Below are positions 42,187-49,779 of a stretch of 64,000 bases of DNA, in pieces (positions within the stretch are counted from its first letter, which is position 1; the number at the start of each line of letters is the position of its first letter). The DNA comes from Actinoallomurus sp040655075 (GTDB lineage: Bacteria; Actinomycetota; Actinomycetes; Streptosporangiales; Streptosporangiaceae). The translations under genes were made by a program, and so were the position numbers. Below the pieces are notes generated by a model. The model made no database searches. It saw nothing but the letters and a program-made list of their open reading frames with translations, and was not told the origin of the DNA. Location: positions 124,001 to 188,000 of the forward strand of contig NZ_JBFAJC010000008.1 of assembly GCF_040655075.1 (NCBI RefSeq). Reading direction: 5' to 3'.

Positions 42187-43053
42187 TTACTTGACGGCAC
42201 CGACGGTGATGCCGCGGGTGAGAGTGCGCTGGAAGATCAGGAAGAAGACGACCGCCGGGATGATGCCGAGCAGGGCCGACGAACTGGTCATGGTCGCGTC
42301 CATGAGCTTCTGGCCCTGGAGCACGCCGAGCGCGACCGGCACCGTCTGGTTCTCGTTGGAGATCAAGAAGATCATCGGCAGGAAGAACTCGTTCCACGTC
42401 CAGATGAAGAAGAAGACGAACAGCACGCCGAGCGTCGGCCGGCTGATCGGCACGACGACGCGCCACAGGATGCGGAACCGGCCCGCGCCGTCCATCCGCG
42501 CCGCCTCGAGGATCTCCCGCGGGAACGTCGACAGCACCGACGACAGCAGGTAGGTGCCGAACGCGGTCTGGATCGCGGTGAAGATGATGATGACGCTCAG
42601 CCGCGTGTCGTACAGGCCGACCTTCTTCGACAGGAAGTACAGCGGGTAGACCAGCACCTCCTGCGGCATCGTGTTGGCCAGCAGGAACAGCACGAGGATC
42701 CACACCCGGCCCTTGATCCGGCCGATGCCGAGGGCGTAGGAGTTCAGCACCGACAGGATCACCGCGAGCACGGCGACCGAGCCGCTGATGATCAGGCTGT
42801 TGACGAGCTTGGAGCCGAAGTCGACGCGCTCCCAGAAGTCCTTGATGCCCTGCAGGTAGAAGCCCTTCGGCACGCTGAGCGGGCCGTGGCTGGAGTACTC
42901 GGCCGGGCTCTTGAACGCGTTGAACGTGATGATGACGAACGGCAGCAGCATCACGACCGCGAGCACGGCGAGCGACACGAGCACCGCCCAGGCGCCCGGC
43001 GTCCTGCGGTGCGCGGCGGGTCGCGCCCTTCGCGCCGCGGTGATGGAGGTCAT
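42187..43053 (-). CDS. CUT1 ABC sugar permease (MalG-type)
   Basis: A 288-residue membrane protein with six hydrophobic segments. The EAA motif EAARMDGAGRFRILWRVVVP is intact, and the N-terminal Arg-rich tail precedes the first helix (VLVSLAVLAVVMLLPFVIIT). It pairs with the permease at 43118 to form the channel for the oligosaccharide bound by the 44130 lipoprotein. No ATPase gene is in the locus, so a shared MsiK-type ATPase encoded elsewhere probably energises it, as in other actinomycete sugar systems (inference). Confidence 0.92.
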   Translation of the reverse strand: MTSITAARRARPAAHRRTPGAWAVLVSLAVLAVVMLLPFVIITFNAFKSPAEYSSHGPLSVPKGFYLQGIKDFWERVDFGSKLVNSLIISGSVAVLAVILSVLNSYALGIGRIKGRVWILVLFLLANTMPQEVLVYPLYFLSKKVGLYDTRLSVIIIFTAIQTAFGTYLLSSVLSTFPREILEAARMDGAGRFRILWRVVVPISRPTLGVLFVFFFIWTWNEFFLPMIFLISNENQTVPVALGVLQGQKLMDATMTSSSALLGIIPAVVFFLIFQRTLTRGITVGAVK

Positions 43054-43117
43054 GAGGCCTCCTTCGTCGGCATCGTGACCATGGTGCTCTGCTTGCTGGC
43101 TCCCTCGCTCCGCTCGG

Positions 43118-44065
43118 TCACGTGTCCGCCTCCTCTGCCTTGTTCTGGCGGCTGATCAGGACCGCCATGACCACGACGATGATGAGCGTCAGCACGGTCG
43201 CGATCGCGGCGCCGTAGCCGACCTGGGTCTTCTCGAAGAAGTTCTGGTACGAGTAGTAGGCGGGCACGTTCGTCGCCCCGCCGGGGCCGCCCTTCGTCAG
43301 GATGAAGACCTTGTCGAAGCTCTTGATGGCGGCGACCGTGCAGGTCAGCAGCACCACGTAGATCTCCGGGCGGATCTGCGGGATCGTGATGTACCAGAAC
43401 TTCCGCCACCACGACGCGCCGTCGATGTCGGCGGCCTCGTACAGCGAGGGGTCGACCCGCTGCAGGCCCGCCATGAAGACGACGAGCGGGAAGCCGATCT
43501 GCACCCAGACCAGCACGCCCATCACCGTGTAGAGCGCCAGCTTCGGGTCGCCCAGCCAGTCCTCCTGCAGCGACTTCAGGCCGATCGCCTTGAGGACCGA
43601 GTTGAGCGCGCCGTTGTCGGGGGCGAGGATCCAGGCCCACACGATGCCGGCCACCGCGAACGGCAGCACCTGCGGCAGGTAGATGCAGGCCCGCAGGATC
43701 GCGGTCGTGCGCGGGCCGAACCGCTTGGCGATGACGTCGAACAGCACGGACGCCAGGACCAGCCCGATCATCAACGGGATGATCGCCATGGCGATGACCA
43801 GCGCGACGTTGTGCGCGAACGAGGACCAGAAGGCCCCGTCGGACATCAGCTTGGTGTAGTTGTCCAGCCCGACCCACTGCGGCGAGCCGATGCCGTCCCA
43901 CTTGGTCAGGCTGAAGCCTATGTTCATCACGAACGGCACCAGGATGACGCCGATGAACAGGACCGTGCTGGGGATCAGGTAGACGGAGTAGGGCAGGCCG
44001 CGGCGCGGCCGCCGGGTGGGCTTGTGCACGGCCTTCGCGGGCGGCGCGCTCAGGGTTTGAGTCAT
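43118..44065 (-). CDS. CUT1 ABC sugar permease (MalF/UgpA-type)
   Basis: A 315-residue membrane protein with six hydrophobic segments and the EAA loop EAADIDGASWWRKFWYITIP. The N-terminal tail is basic (AVHKPTRRPRRGLPYSVYL). A 64-bp spacer separates it from the next permease gene, somewhat more than in the tightly coupled rest of the operon. It follows the binding-protein gene after a hairpin-bearing gap. Confidence 0.92.
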   Translation of the reverse strand: MTQTLSAPPAKAVHKPTRRPRRGLPYSVYLIPSTVLFIGVILVPFVMNIGFSLTKWDGIGSPQWVGLDNYTKLMSDGAFWSSFAHNVALVIAMAIIPLMIGLVLASVLFDVIAKRFGPRTTAILRACIYLPQVLPFAVAGIVWAWILAPDNGALNSVLKAIGLKSLQEDWLGDPKLALYTVMGVLVWVQIGFPLVVFMAGLQRVDPSLYEAADIDGASWWRKFWYITIPQIRPEIYVVLLTCTVAAIKSFDKVFILTKGGPGGATNVPAYYSYQNFFEKTQVGYGAAIATVLTLIIVVVMAVLISRQNKAEEADT

Positions 44066-44081
44066 CGTGGTTCTCCGGTAC

Positions 44082-44113
44082 GGGAGGCGGGCGGCCTGGC
44101 CGGCCCGCCTCCC
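44082..44113 (-). terminator. Intra-operon hairpin between binding-protein and permease genes
   Basis: GGGAGGCGGGC (44082-44092) and GCCCGCCTCCC (44103-44113) make an 11-bp stem with a 10-nt loop that itself has a GGCC palindrome. Hairpins here usually protect the upstream binding-protein mRNA or terminate part of the transcripts so that the binding protein is made in excess over the permeases. Confidence 0.65.
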
Positions 44114-44129
44114 GCGGTCGGCGGTGTCG

Positions 44130-45422
44130 CTAGTGGCCGATGTTCGAGAGGTTCTCGTTGTACGGCTTGGCGAAGCCGTCCAGGACCGAGCTCGGCGACG
44201 CGGTGCCGGTGATCAGCTTCTGGGTCCCGGCCACGAGCACGTCGTAGTAGCCCGGCGCCGGCCAGTCCGGGTAGAAGCCCAGGCCGTCGCTGTTGGCGAG
44301 GGTCTGGTAGTTCTGGATCAGCTTCTTGTTCTTCGGGTCCGTGACGCCGGAGGGGTCGCCCGCGACCGGCACGCCGCCGTTGTTGGCCAGCGTGTTCTGG
44401 ATCTCCTTCTTCATCGTGATGTTGATGAAGTCATAGGCGAGGTCCTTGTTCTTCGACCCCTTCGGGACGACCCAGAGGTTGCCGCTCGACCCGAGCGTCA
44501 TCTTGCTGCCCGGCCAGAGGAACGTGTCCCACTGGAAGTTCTTGATCTCCTTCTCGAAGCGGCCGTACCACCAGCTGCCGGAGAAGAACATCGGGAACTT
44601 GCCGGCCATGAACGCGGTGCCCGCGTCCTCGGCCTTGGTACCCGAGGAGTTCTTGGCGATGTAGCCCTTCTTCACCCAGTCGGCGAAGGTGTTCGCGGCG
44701 TACGTCCACGCCGGGTCGTGGAAGTCGGTCTTGCCGGTGTAGCGCTCGAACCGGTCGACCCACGGCCGGTCCGCCTTGCTGAGCGCGAGCTGGTAGAGGT
44801 ACTGCTGCGCCGGGTACTCCGCGCCCGCGTTGGACAGCGGGGTGACGCCCTTGCTCGTGAAGGTGTCCATCGCCTTGGTGAACTCGTCGAATGTCGTCGG
44901 CACCTTCACGCCGTACTTATCGAACAGCGCCTTGTTGTAGTACACCTGCAGGTACTCGGCGTAGTTCGGGACGCCGTACCACTTGTCGCCGCCCATGACG
45001 CCCTTGGCGTCGTACTTCGCGGTCTCGGCGACGTTCGCGGGGAGCATCTTGTCCCAGCCGCGCTTGGTCACCTCGGAGCTGATGTCGGTGAGCAGCCCCT
45101 GCTTGGACAGCAGGCCGGCGGTCGCGTTGCCCTTGTTGTACTCCAGGATGTCCGGGGCGTCCTTGGAGTTCAGCACCATCGGGGCGGTCTTCTGGATCTG
45201 CTCGAAGCCCTTCTCCTCGAACTTCACCTTGACGCCCGGGTGGGTCTGCTCGAACTCCTTGATCGCCTGGTTCCACGCCACCCCCATGGCGCTGTCCTGG
45301 GTCTCGTAGTGCCACAGCTTCAGCTCTTTCGAGGAAGAGCCGCCGCCGCCTCCACCACCGCACGCGGACAGGGCCAGCAGACCCGCGGTCACGGCCGCGA
45401 GCGCCTTTGTCGCCTTGAACAT
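44130..45422 (-). CDS. CUT1 extracellular oligosaccharide-binding lipoprotein
   Basis: A 430-residue protein with a lipoprotein signal ending LLALSACG and a glycine-serine linker. The family 1 solute-binding fold is evident (KLWHYETQDSAMGVAWNQAI, QTHPGVKVKFEEKGFEQIQK, VPNYAEYLQVYYNKALFDKY). It captures the ligand for the two downstream permeases. A good GGAGGAAT ribosome site precedes ATG 45422, and the LacI-type operator at 45452-45465 lies 30 bp upstream. Neighbouring enzymes suggest xyloglucan-derived oligosaccharides as ligand. Confidence 0.93.
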   Translation of the reverse strand: MFKATKALAAVTAGLLALSACGGGGGGGSSSKELKLWHYETQDSAMGVAWNQAIKEFEQTHPGVKVKFEEKGFEQIQKTAPMVLNSKDAPDILEYNKGNATAGLLSKQGLLTDISSEVTKRGWDKMLPANVAETAKYDAKGVMGGDKWYGVPNYAEYLQVYYNKALFDKYGVKVPTTFDEFTKAMDTFTSKGVTPLSNAGAEYPAQQYLYQLALSKADRPWVDRFERYTGKTDFHDPAWTYAANTFADWVKKGYIAKNSSGTKAEDAGTAFMAGKFPMFFSGSWWYGRFEKEIKNFQWDTFLWPGSKMTLGSSGNLWVVPKGSKNKDLAYDFINITMKKEIQNTLANNGGVPVAGDPSGVTDPKNKKLIQNYQTLANSDGLGFYPDWPAPGYYDVLVAGTQKLITGTASPSSVLDGFAKPYNENLSNIGH

Positions 45423-45451
45423 CGGGATTCCTCCAGGGGGTGTGCGAAACG

Positions 45452-45465
45452 TCGAAGCGCTTCAA
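45452..45465. promoter_or_regulatory. LacI-type operator upstream of binding-protein gene
   Basis: TCGAAGCGCTTCAA, a palindrome with one mismatch, in the 81-bp gap between the lacI stop and the binding-protein start. It should control the transport/GH31/GH1 operon. Confidence 0.85.
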
Positions 45466-45503
45466 TGACGCCGAGGCGTTCGGATTCAGATATCGGTCAC
45501 GTT

Positions 45504-46493
45504 TCAGGCCGCCGGAGTGCTGGACCGGGCGACGAGGCGGGAGGGGAGCAGGGTGGCGCCAGGTGCCTGGTCGCCGTTCAGCTTGTCCATGAGCACGGCG
45601 ACCGCCTGCCGGCCGAGCTCCTCGGCGGGGATGGAGATCGAGGTGAGGTCGAGCCGCTCCGCGAGGTCGTCGGGAGCGATGGCGATCACGGACAGGTCGT
45701 CGGGGATGCGGCGCCCGCTCGCGCGGAACGCGGTGAGGAGCGGTTCGACGGCCGGCTCGTTGTGGACCGCGATGCCGGTCAGGCCCGGATGGTCACGGAG
45801 AAGGTCGGCGGCGGTCTCCCGGGCGTGCTCCGGGTCGCAGGGCCGGACGACCGCGTGGACGCCGCGTTCGGCGGCGGCCCGCTGAAAGCCCGCCTTCGTA
45901 CGCTCGGCGAAGCCGGTGCCGCGTTCGTACACCGCGGGCGGCGCGCCGATCAGCGCGATCTCGCGGTGCCCGAGGTCGACGAGGTGCTCGGCGCAGGCCG
46001 CGCCCGCCGCCTCGAAGTCCCAGTCGATGCAGGTCAGCCCCGACGGGTCCGCGGGGAAGCCGATGAGCACCGACGGCCGGTCCAGCGAGCGCAGCACCGG
46101 CAGCCGTACGTCGTGCATCTCGACGTCCATCACGAGGATCGCGTCGACCAGGGACGATCCGGCCACCCGCTCGAGACCGCCGACGCCTTCGTCCTGGGTC
46201 AGCAGGAGGACGTCGTGGTCGTACGTGCGGGCGGTGGTCACGGCCGCGATCACCATCTGCATGACGATCGGGACGTGGATGCCCGAGCGCAGCGGGACGA
46301 CGAGGGCGATGACGTTGGAGCGGTTGCTCGCCAGCGCGCGGGCGCCGGCGTGCGGGCGGTAGCCCAGGGCCCGGATGCTGTCCATGACCCGGCGGCGGGT
46401 CTGGTCGGAGATCGACCGTTTGCCGCTGAGAACATAGGACACCGTGCTGGGGGAGACGCCGGCGTGGCGGGCCACGTCAGAGATCTTTACCAA
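45504..46493 (-). CDS. LacI-family repressor of the glycan locus, TTG start
   Basis: A 329-residue protein with a LacI HTH (KISDVARHAGVSPSTVSYVL SGKRSIS) and a periplasmic-binding-like effector domain (RSNVIALVVPLRSGIHVPIV, AACAEHLVDLGHREIALIGA). The frame is open far upstream without family features. TTG 46493 is the best start: it lies six bases after an AGGAG ribosome site and gives the standard N-terminus VKISDVARHAG. An operator 12 bp upstream (46506-46519) indicates autoregulation, and two other copies of the same site mark its regulon. Confidence 0.9.
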   Translation of the reverse strand: MVKISDVARHAGVSPSTVSYVLSGKRSISDQTRRRVMDSIRALGYRPHAGARALASNRSNVIALVVPLRSGIHVPIVMQMVIAAVTTARTYDHDVLLLTQDEGVGGLERVAGSSLVDAILVMDVEMHDVRLPVLRSLDRPSVLIGFPADPSGLTCIDWDFEAAGAACAEHLVDLGHREIALIGAPPAVYERGTGFAERTKAGFQRAAAERGVHAVVRPCDPEHARETAADLLRDHPGLTGIAVHNEPAVEPLLTAFRASGRRIPDDLSVIAIAPDDLAERLDLTSISIPAEELGRQAVAVLMDKLNGDQAPGATLLPSRLVARSSTPAA

Positions 46494-46505
46494 GGTCCGC
46501 TCCTG

Positions 46506-46519
46506 TCGAAGCGCTTCGA
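46506..46519. promoter_or_regulatory. LacI-type operator upstream of lacI
   Basis: TCGAAGCGCTTCGA, perfect palindrome identical to the one at 38481. It overlaps the region just upstream of the lacI ribosome site, suited to autorepression. Confidence 0.85.
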
Positions 46520-46585
46520 TTCCCGGAATGTTAAGCCCGTCACCAATGGGACGCAATGGGGTGTTACGAGAAAGAAACCGGAGTT

Positions 46586-46599
46586 TGGGAGCGCTCCCA
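46586..46599. promoter_or_regulatory. CebR-type box TGGGAGCGCTCCCA
   Basis: This perfect 14-bp palindrome equals the known CebR/CelR operator consensus of streptomycete and Thermobifida cellulose-utilisation genes. It lies 93 bp upstream of the lacI start. No cebR-like gene is in the window apart from the two LacI proteins described, so the binding protein would be encoded elsewhere. Confidence 0.75.
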
Positions 46600-46608
46600 C
46601 TGGCGCAA

Positions 46609-46632
46609 GGGTTCGACGATCTTGTCGAACCC
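46609..46632. repeat. Perfect 9-bp inverted repeat in the lacI-amylase gap
   Basis: GGGTTCGAC and GTCGAACCC separated by GATCTT. It is 10 bp from the CebR-type box. It could be a further operator or a hairpin; no U-rich tract follows on either strand. The remainder of the 314-bp gap up to the amylase stop holds the amylase terminator. Confidence 0.5.
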
Positions 46633-46771
46633 CGAGCAGCACGGCGTTCCCGCGCTCTAGGCGGTCGACCGAGGTCTCCGCAGGAACGCAAGGTCGATGC
46701 TGATGGTCCGGCGCGGGCCGGTCGGTGAAGCGGCCGTGCAGGTTCAGGACCGGACGGCCTGACGCGTAGGC

Positions 46772-46796
46772 GCCCGGGACGCAACGCGTCCCGGGC
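46772..46796 (-). terminator. Terminator of alpha-amylase gene
   Basis: GCCCGGGACGC (46772-46782) and GCGTCCCGGGC (46786-46796) form a perfect 11-bp stem with an AAC loop, 12 bp after the amylase stop on the minus strand. Confidence 0.75.
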
Positions 46797-46807
46797 TCCC
46801 AGGCGGG

Positions 46808-48556
46808 TCAGCGCCAGCTGTCGTTGATCGTGGCGGTGCCATCGGACCCGGTGGTGTACGACCGGTTGGGATCGGACTCCCAGGTGACCGAACCATCGGG
46901 ATTCTTCTTGATGTACTTGTACTGGAAGCCGGTGTTCGCCAGCACGGACACGGCGGCGGACCAGGTCGGGTAGCCCGCGGACGACAGCGCGACGGCGCTG
47001 CCCGGAGCCCAGTCGCCCAGCGCGGGGATCGAGCCGACAACGTAGACGTTCTGGCCCCAGGAGGTCGTCGCGTACTCGTTGAACGTCACCTGGACGACGC
47101 CGGTGGTGCCGCCGGTGCCGGTAGCCGCGACGTCGATCGCCACGGCACCGCCCGGGCTCACGGAGAAGGTCGCGTTGCCGGAGCCGTCGACCGTGACGGC
47201 CGTGCCGGTGCACTTCCCCGAGGACACGCCGCCGCCGATGACGTCGCAGTACGTCCCGGCGGGCAGGCCGGACGCGAACGTGCGGCTCAGTGTGCCACCG
47301 GAGTTGTTGATCGCGACGTAGCCCTTCGCGCCGCGGCCGAAGGCGATCTGGTTCGAGCCGTCGGACCACCAGTTCGTGACGGATGTGCCCTTCACGGCGT
47401 TGTGCCAGCCGACCATGCCGCCGAGCGCGCGGTCGAGGCAGCCCTGCCAGCCGCTCGCGCAGTTCGTGTCCGTGACGTACCCGTTGGAGTCCGCGGGCGG
47501 GGAGTCGTCGGTGCCGCTGAAGTCGAAGCCGGAGTAGACCTGCGGGGTGCCGAAGCTCCAGGCCAGCGAGAAGATCGTGGCCAGCCGGTACTTGGTGCCG
47601 TCCTTGTAGGACAGCGTGCTGCCGTTCCGCTCGGTGTCGTGGTTGGCGACGAAGACGACCGACTTGTCGCTCGGCTCCATGCCCCACGACTGCCCGAAGC
47701 TCTGCAGGTTGGCGATGCTGCCGTTGAACTGCTCCTTGAGCTTCTGGCCGTAGACGAACTCCAGCAGGTCCCCGGTGCCCTCGAAGGCGCTGGGCGCGAG
47801 GCTGCCGCCGCTGCCGGGCATGACCTCCTGGTAGATGTACGCGGACCGGGTCAGTTTCCCTTCGATGGCCGCCAGGTCGGTCGCGCCGATGTGCTTGGCG
47901 GCGTCCACCCGGAAACCGTCCACGCCGAGGGACAGCAGGTCATTGAGGTAGCCGGCGATCTTCCCGCGCACGTAGTCGGACTCGGTGCGCAGGTCCGACA
48001 GGCTGCTCAGCTCGCACTTGGTGACCTCGGTGTAGTCGTTCCAGTTGTGGATCTGGTCGTCGGACTCCGGGCAGTCCGACGGGTAGTTGTGGAAGTCGGC
48101 CGAGGAGTAGATGCCCGGGTAGTCGTACTTTGAGAAGCTCTTGCCGCCGTAGCTCGTACTGCCCTGACCGGTCATGTGGTTGATGACCGCGTCCGCGTAC
48201 ACCTTGACGCCCGCGGTGTGGCAGGCCGACACCATGGCGGCGAACTGCGACCGGGTGCCCATGCGGCTGTTCACGTCGTAGTCGGCGGGCTGGTAGACCT
48301 CCCACCACGGGTGGCCGCTACGGGTGAGGGAGTCCTCCGGCGGGGCGACCTGGACGGCGCCGTAGCCCTTGGGGCCCAGCACGTTCGTGCACTCGGAGGC
48401 GACGGAGTTCCAGTTCCATTCGAAGAGGTTGGCGATGACGTCGTGGTCGCCCGTGGGCGACGCTGTGGCGGGCGCGGCGCCGGCCACGGGCGTGATCGTG
48501 GCCGCCAGCGCGACGGCCAGCGCGGGCAGCAGGCGTTTCAGCAGGCGTTTCGGCAT
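46808..48556 (-). CDS. GH13 alpha-amylase with CBM20 starch-binding domain, secreted
   Basis: A 582-residue protein. Signal peptide ~1-32. GH13 motifs: DAVINHM (122-128), nucleophile Asp218 in GFRVDAAKH, Glu244 in YQEVMPG and Asp307 in VANHDTE, the complete catalytic triad. A C-terminal ~95 residues (VQVTFNEYATTSWGQNVYVV, FQYKYIKKNPDGSVTWESDPN) is a CBM20 that binds starch. Six or more cysteines suggest disulphides, as in streptomycete amylases. ATG 48556 has an AGGAGG ribosome site. Divergent from the MalR-like regulator gene, which is expected to repress it. Confidence 0.95.
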   Translation of the reverse strand: MPKRLLKRLLPALAVALAATITPVAGAAPATASPTGDHDVIANLFEWNWNSVASECTNVLGPKGYGAVQVAPPEDSLTRSGHPWWEVYQPADYDVNSRMGTRSQFAAMVSACHTAGVKVYADAVINHMTGQGSTSYGGKSFSKYDYPGIYSSADFHNYPSDCPESDDQIHNWNDYTEVTKCELSSLSDLRTESDYVRGKIAGYLNDLLSLGVDGFRVDAAKHIGATDLAAIEGKLTRSAYIYQEVMPGSGGSLAPSAFEGTGDLLEFVYGQKLKEQFNGSIANLQSFGQSWGMEPSDKSVVFVANHDTERNGSTLSYKDGTKYRLATIFSLAWSFGTPQVYSGFDFSGTDDSPPADSNGYVTDTNCASGWQGCLDRALGGMVGWHNAVKGTSVTNWWSDGSNQIAFGRGAKGYVAINNSGGTLSRTFASGLPAGTYCDVIGGGVSSGKCTGTAVTVDGSGNATFSVSPGGAVAIDVAATGTGGTTGVVQVTFNEYATTSWGQNVYVVGSIPALGDWAPGSAVALSSAGYPTWSAAVSVLANTGFQYKYIKKNPDGSVTWESDPNRSYTTGSDGTATINDSWR

Positions 48557-48660
48557 GCGGGGCCTCCTGGGGTGAGGAGAGTGGGGCGGGGTCCCCCGAG
48601 GGTCTGGCGGCCGCTGTGTTTCCGCTGTGTTGCCGCGACGGTAACGCGTGCATCGGTTGA

Positions 48661-48687
48661 CGGCAAGACTTTGCTGCAAGCTTGCGA
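48661..48687. promoter_or_regulatory. MalR/Reg1-type operator between amylase and regulator genes
   Basis: On the minus strand the segment contains CGCAAG, CTTGCAG and CTTGCCG in succession; GCAAGCTTGC (48676-48685) is a perfect 10-bp palindrome. Repeats of CTTGCAG are the recognition elements of streptomycete MalR/Reg1 in front of amylase genes. It lies in the 188-bp gap between the divergent starts. Confidence 0.65.
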
Positions 48688-48744
48688 AAGAGTGCGGCAA
48701 CGGATCCACGCCGGTCCGTTCCGCCCGGCGGTACATTCGTGCAT

Positions 48745-49755
48745 GTGAGCATGCGCCTGGCGGACATCGCCGCCCAAGCCGGAGTGAGCGAGGCGACCGT
48801 GAGCCGGGTGCTCAACGGCAGGCAGGGCGTCGCACCGGCCACGCGGAAGGCGGTCCTCGACGCGCTCGACGTCCTCGGGTACGACCGCCCCGTCCGCCTA
48901 CGGCCGCCGCGCAGCGGGCTGATCGGCCTGATCGTCGCCGAGCTGGACAACCCCATCTTTCCGGCTTTCGCGCAGGTCATCGAGAACACCCTGGCAGTAC
49001 ACGGCTACACCGCGGTGCTCGGCGCCCTGGCGCCCGGCGGCATCAACGAGGACGACTACACCGACCTCCTGCTCGAACGCGGAGTCTCCGGGATCGTCTT
49101 CGTCTCCGGGCTGCACGCCGACTCGCAGGCCGACCACGGCCGCTACAAGCGCCTCACCGATCGCGGGCTCCCGATCGTGCTGATCAACGGCTACGCCGAG
49201 GGGGTCGACGCCACGTTCGTCTCCAGCGACGAGGCCGGCTCCATGGAGCTGGCCGTGGCACACCTGGCGCACCTGGGGCACCGGCGCATCGGGCTCGCCG
49301 TAGGCCAGGAGCGTTTCGTGCCGGTCATCCGGAAGACCGAGGGCTACCGCAGGGGGATGGCCGAGCGCCTCGGGATCGCCGATGTGGACGACTGGATCGT
49401 CAACACCATCTTCACGGTCGAAGGCGGGGAGGCGGCGGCGAAGCGACTGCTCGACCAGGGGTGCACCGCGATCTGCTGTGGCAGCGACATGATGGCGATC
49501 GGCGCGATCAGGGCGGCCCGGCAGCGAGGCCTGCGGGTTCCCGCGGACGTGTCCGTCATCGGCTTCGACGACTCGCCGCTGATGGCGTACGTCGATCCGC
49601 CCCTGACCACGGTCCGCCAGCCGGTTCGCGACATGGCCCTGGTCGCCGTTCGCAGCCTTCTGGACGAGATCCAGGGCGTCGGGGCCCCGCACACCGAGCT
49701 GTTCTTCCGGCCCGAGCTGGTGGTCCGCAGCTCCACGGGCCCGCTCCGCCAGTGA
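48745..49755 (+). CDS. LacI-family regulator, MalR/Reg1-like
   Basis: A 336-residue GTG-start protein with LacI HTH RLADIAAQAGVSEATVSRVL NGRQGVAPATRKAVLDAL. The effector domain (GLIGLIVAELDNPIFPAFAQ, DRGLPIVLINGYAEGVDATF, FDDSPLMAYVDPPLTTVRQP) closely resembles the streptomycete maltose-regulon repressor MalR/Reg1, from memory of that sequence. GTG 48745 aligns with the usual second-residue position; ATG 48751 is in frame. Divergent from the alpha-amylase gene with operator repeats in between. Confidence 0.88.
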   Translation: MSMRLADIAAQAGVSEATVSRVLNGRQGVAPATRKAVLDALDVLGYDRPVRLRPPRSGLIGLIVAELDNPIFPAFAQVIENTLAVHGYTAVLGALAPGGINEDDYTDLLLERGVSGIVFVSGLHADSQADHGRYKRLTDRGLPIVLINGYAEGVDATFVSSDEAGSMELAVAHLAHLGHRRIGLAVGQERFVPVIRKTEGYRRGMAERLGIADVDDWIVNTIFTVEGGEAAAKRLLDQGCTAICCGSDMMAIGAIRAARQRGLRVPADVSVIGFDDSPLMAYVDPPLTTVRQPVRDMALVAVRSLLDEIQGVGAPHTELFFRPELVVRSSTGPLRQ

Positions 49756-49779
49756 TTGCAGCAATTCCCTGCAAAGTAC

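Noticed and set aside
38525..42703. One continuous 1392-codon minus-strand frame suggesting a GH1 fusion protein
   Set aside because: Only the last 445 codons encode GH1. The rest is an alternative frame of the GH31 and permease genes; the real GH1 start overlaps the GH31 stop.
44067..46703. An 878-residue plus-strand open frame opposite the binding-protein and LacI genes
   Set aside because: Low-complexity translation, no start context, and both genes beneath it have clear domains on the other strand.
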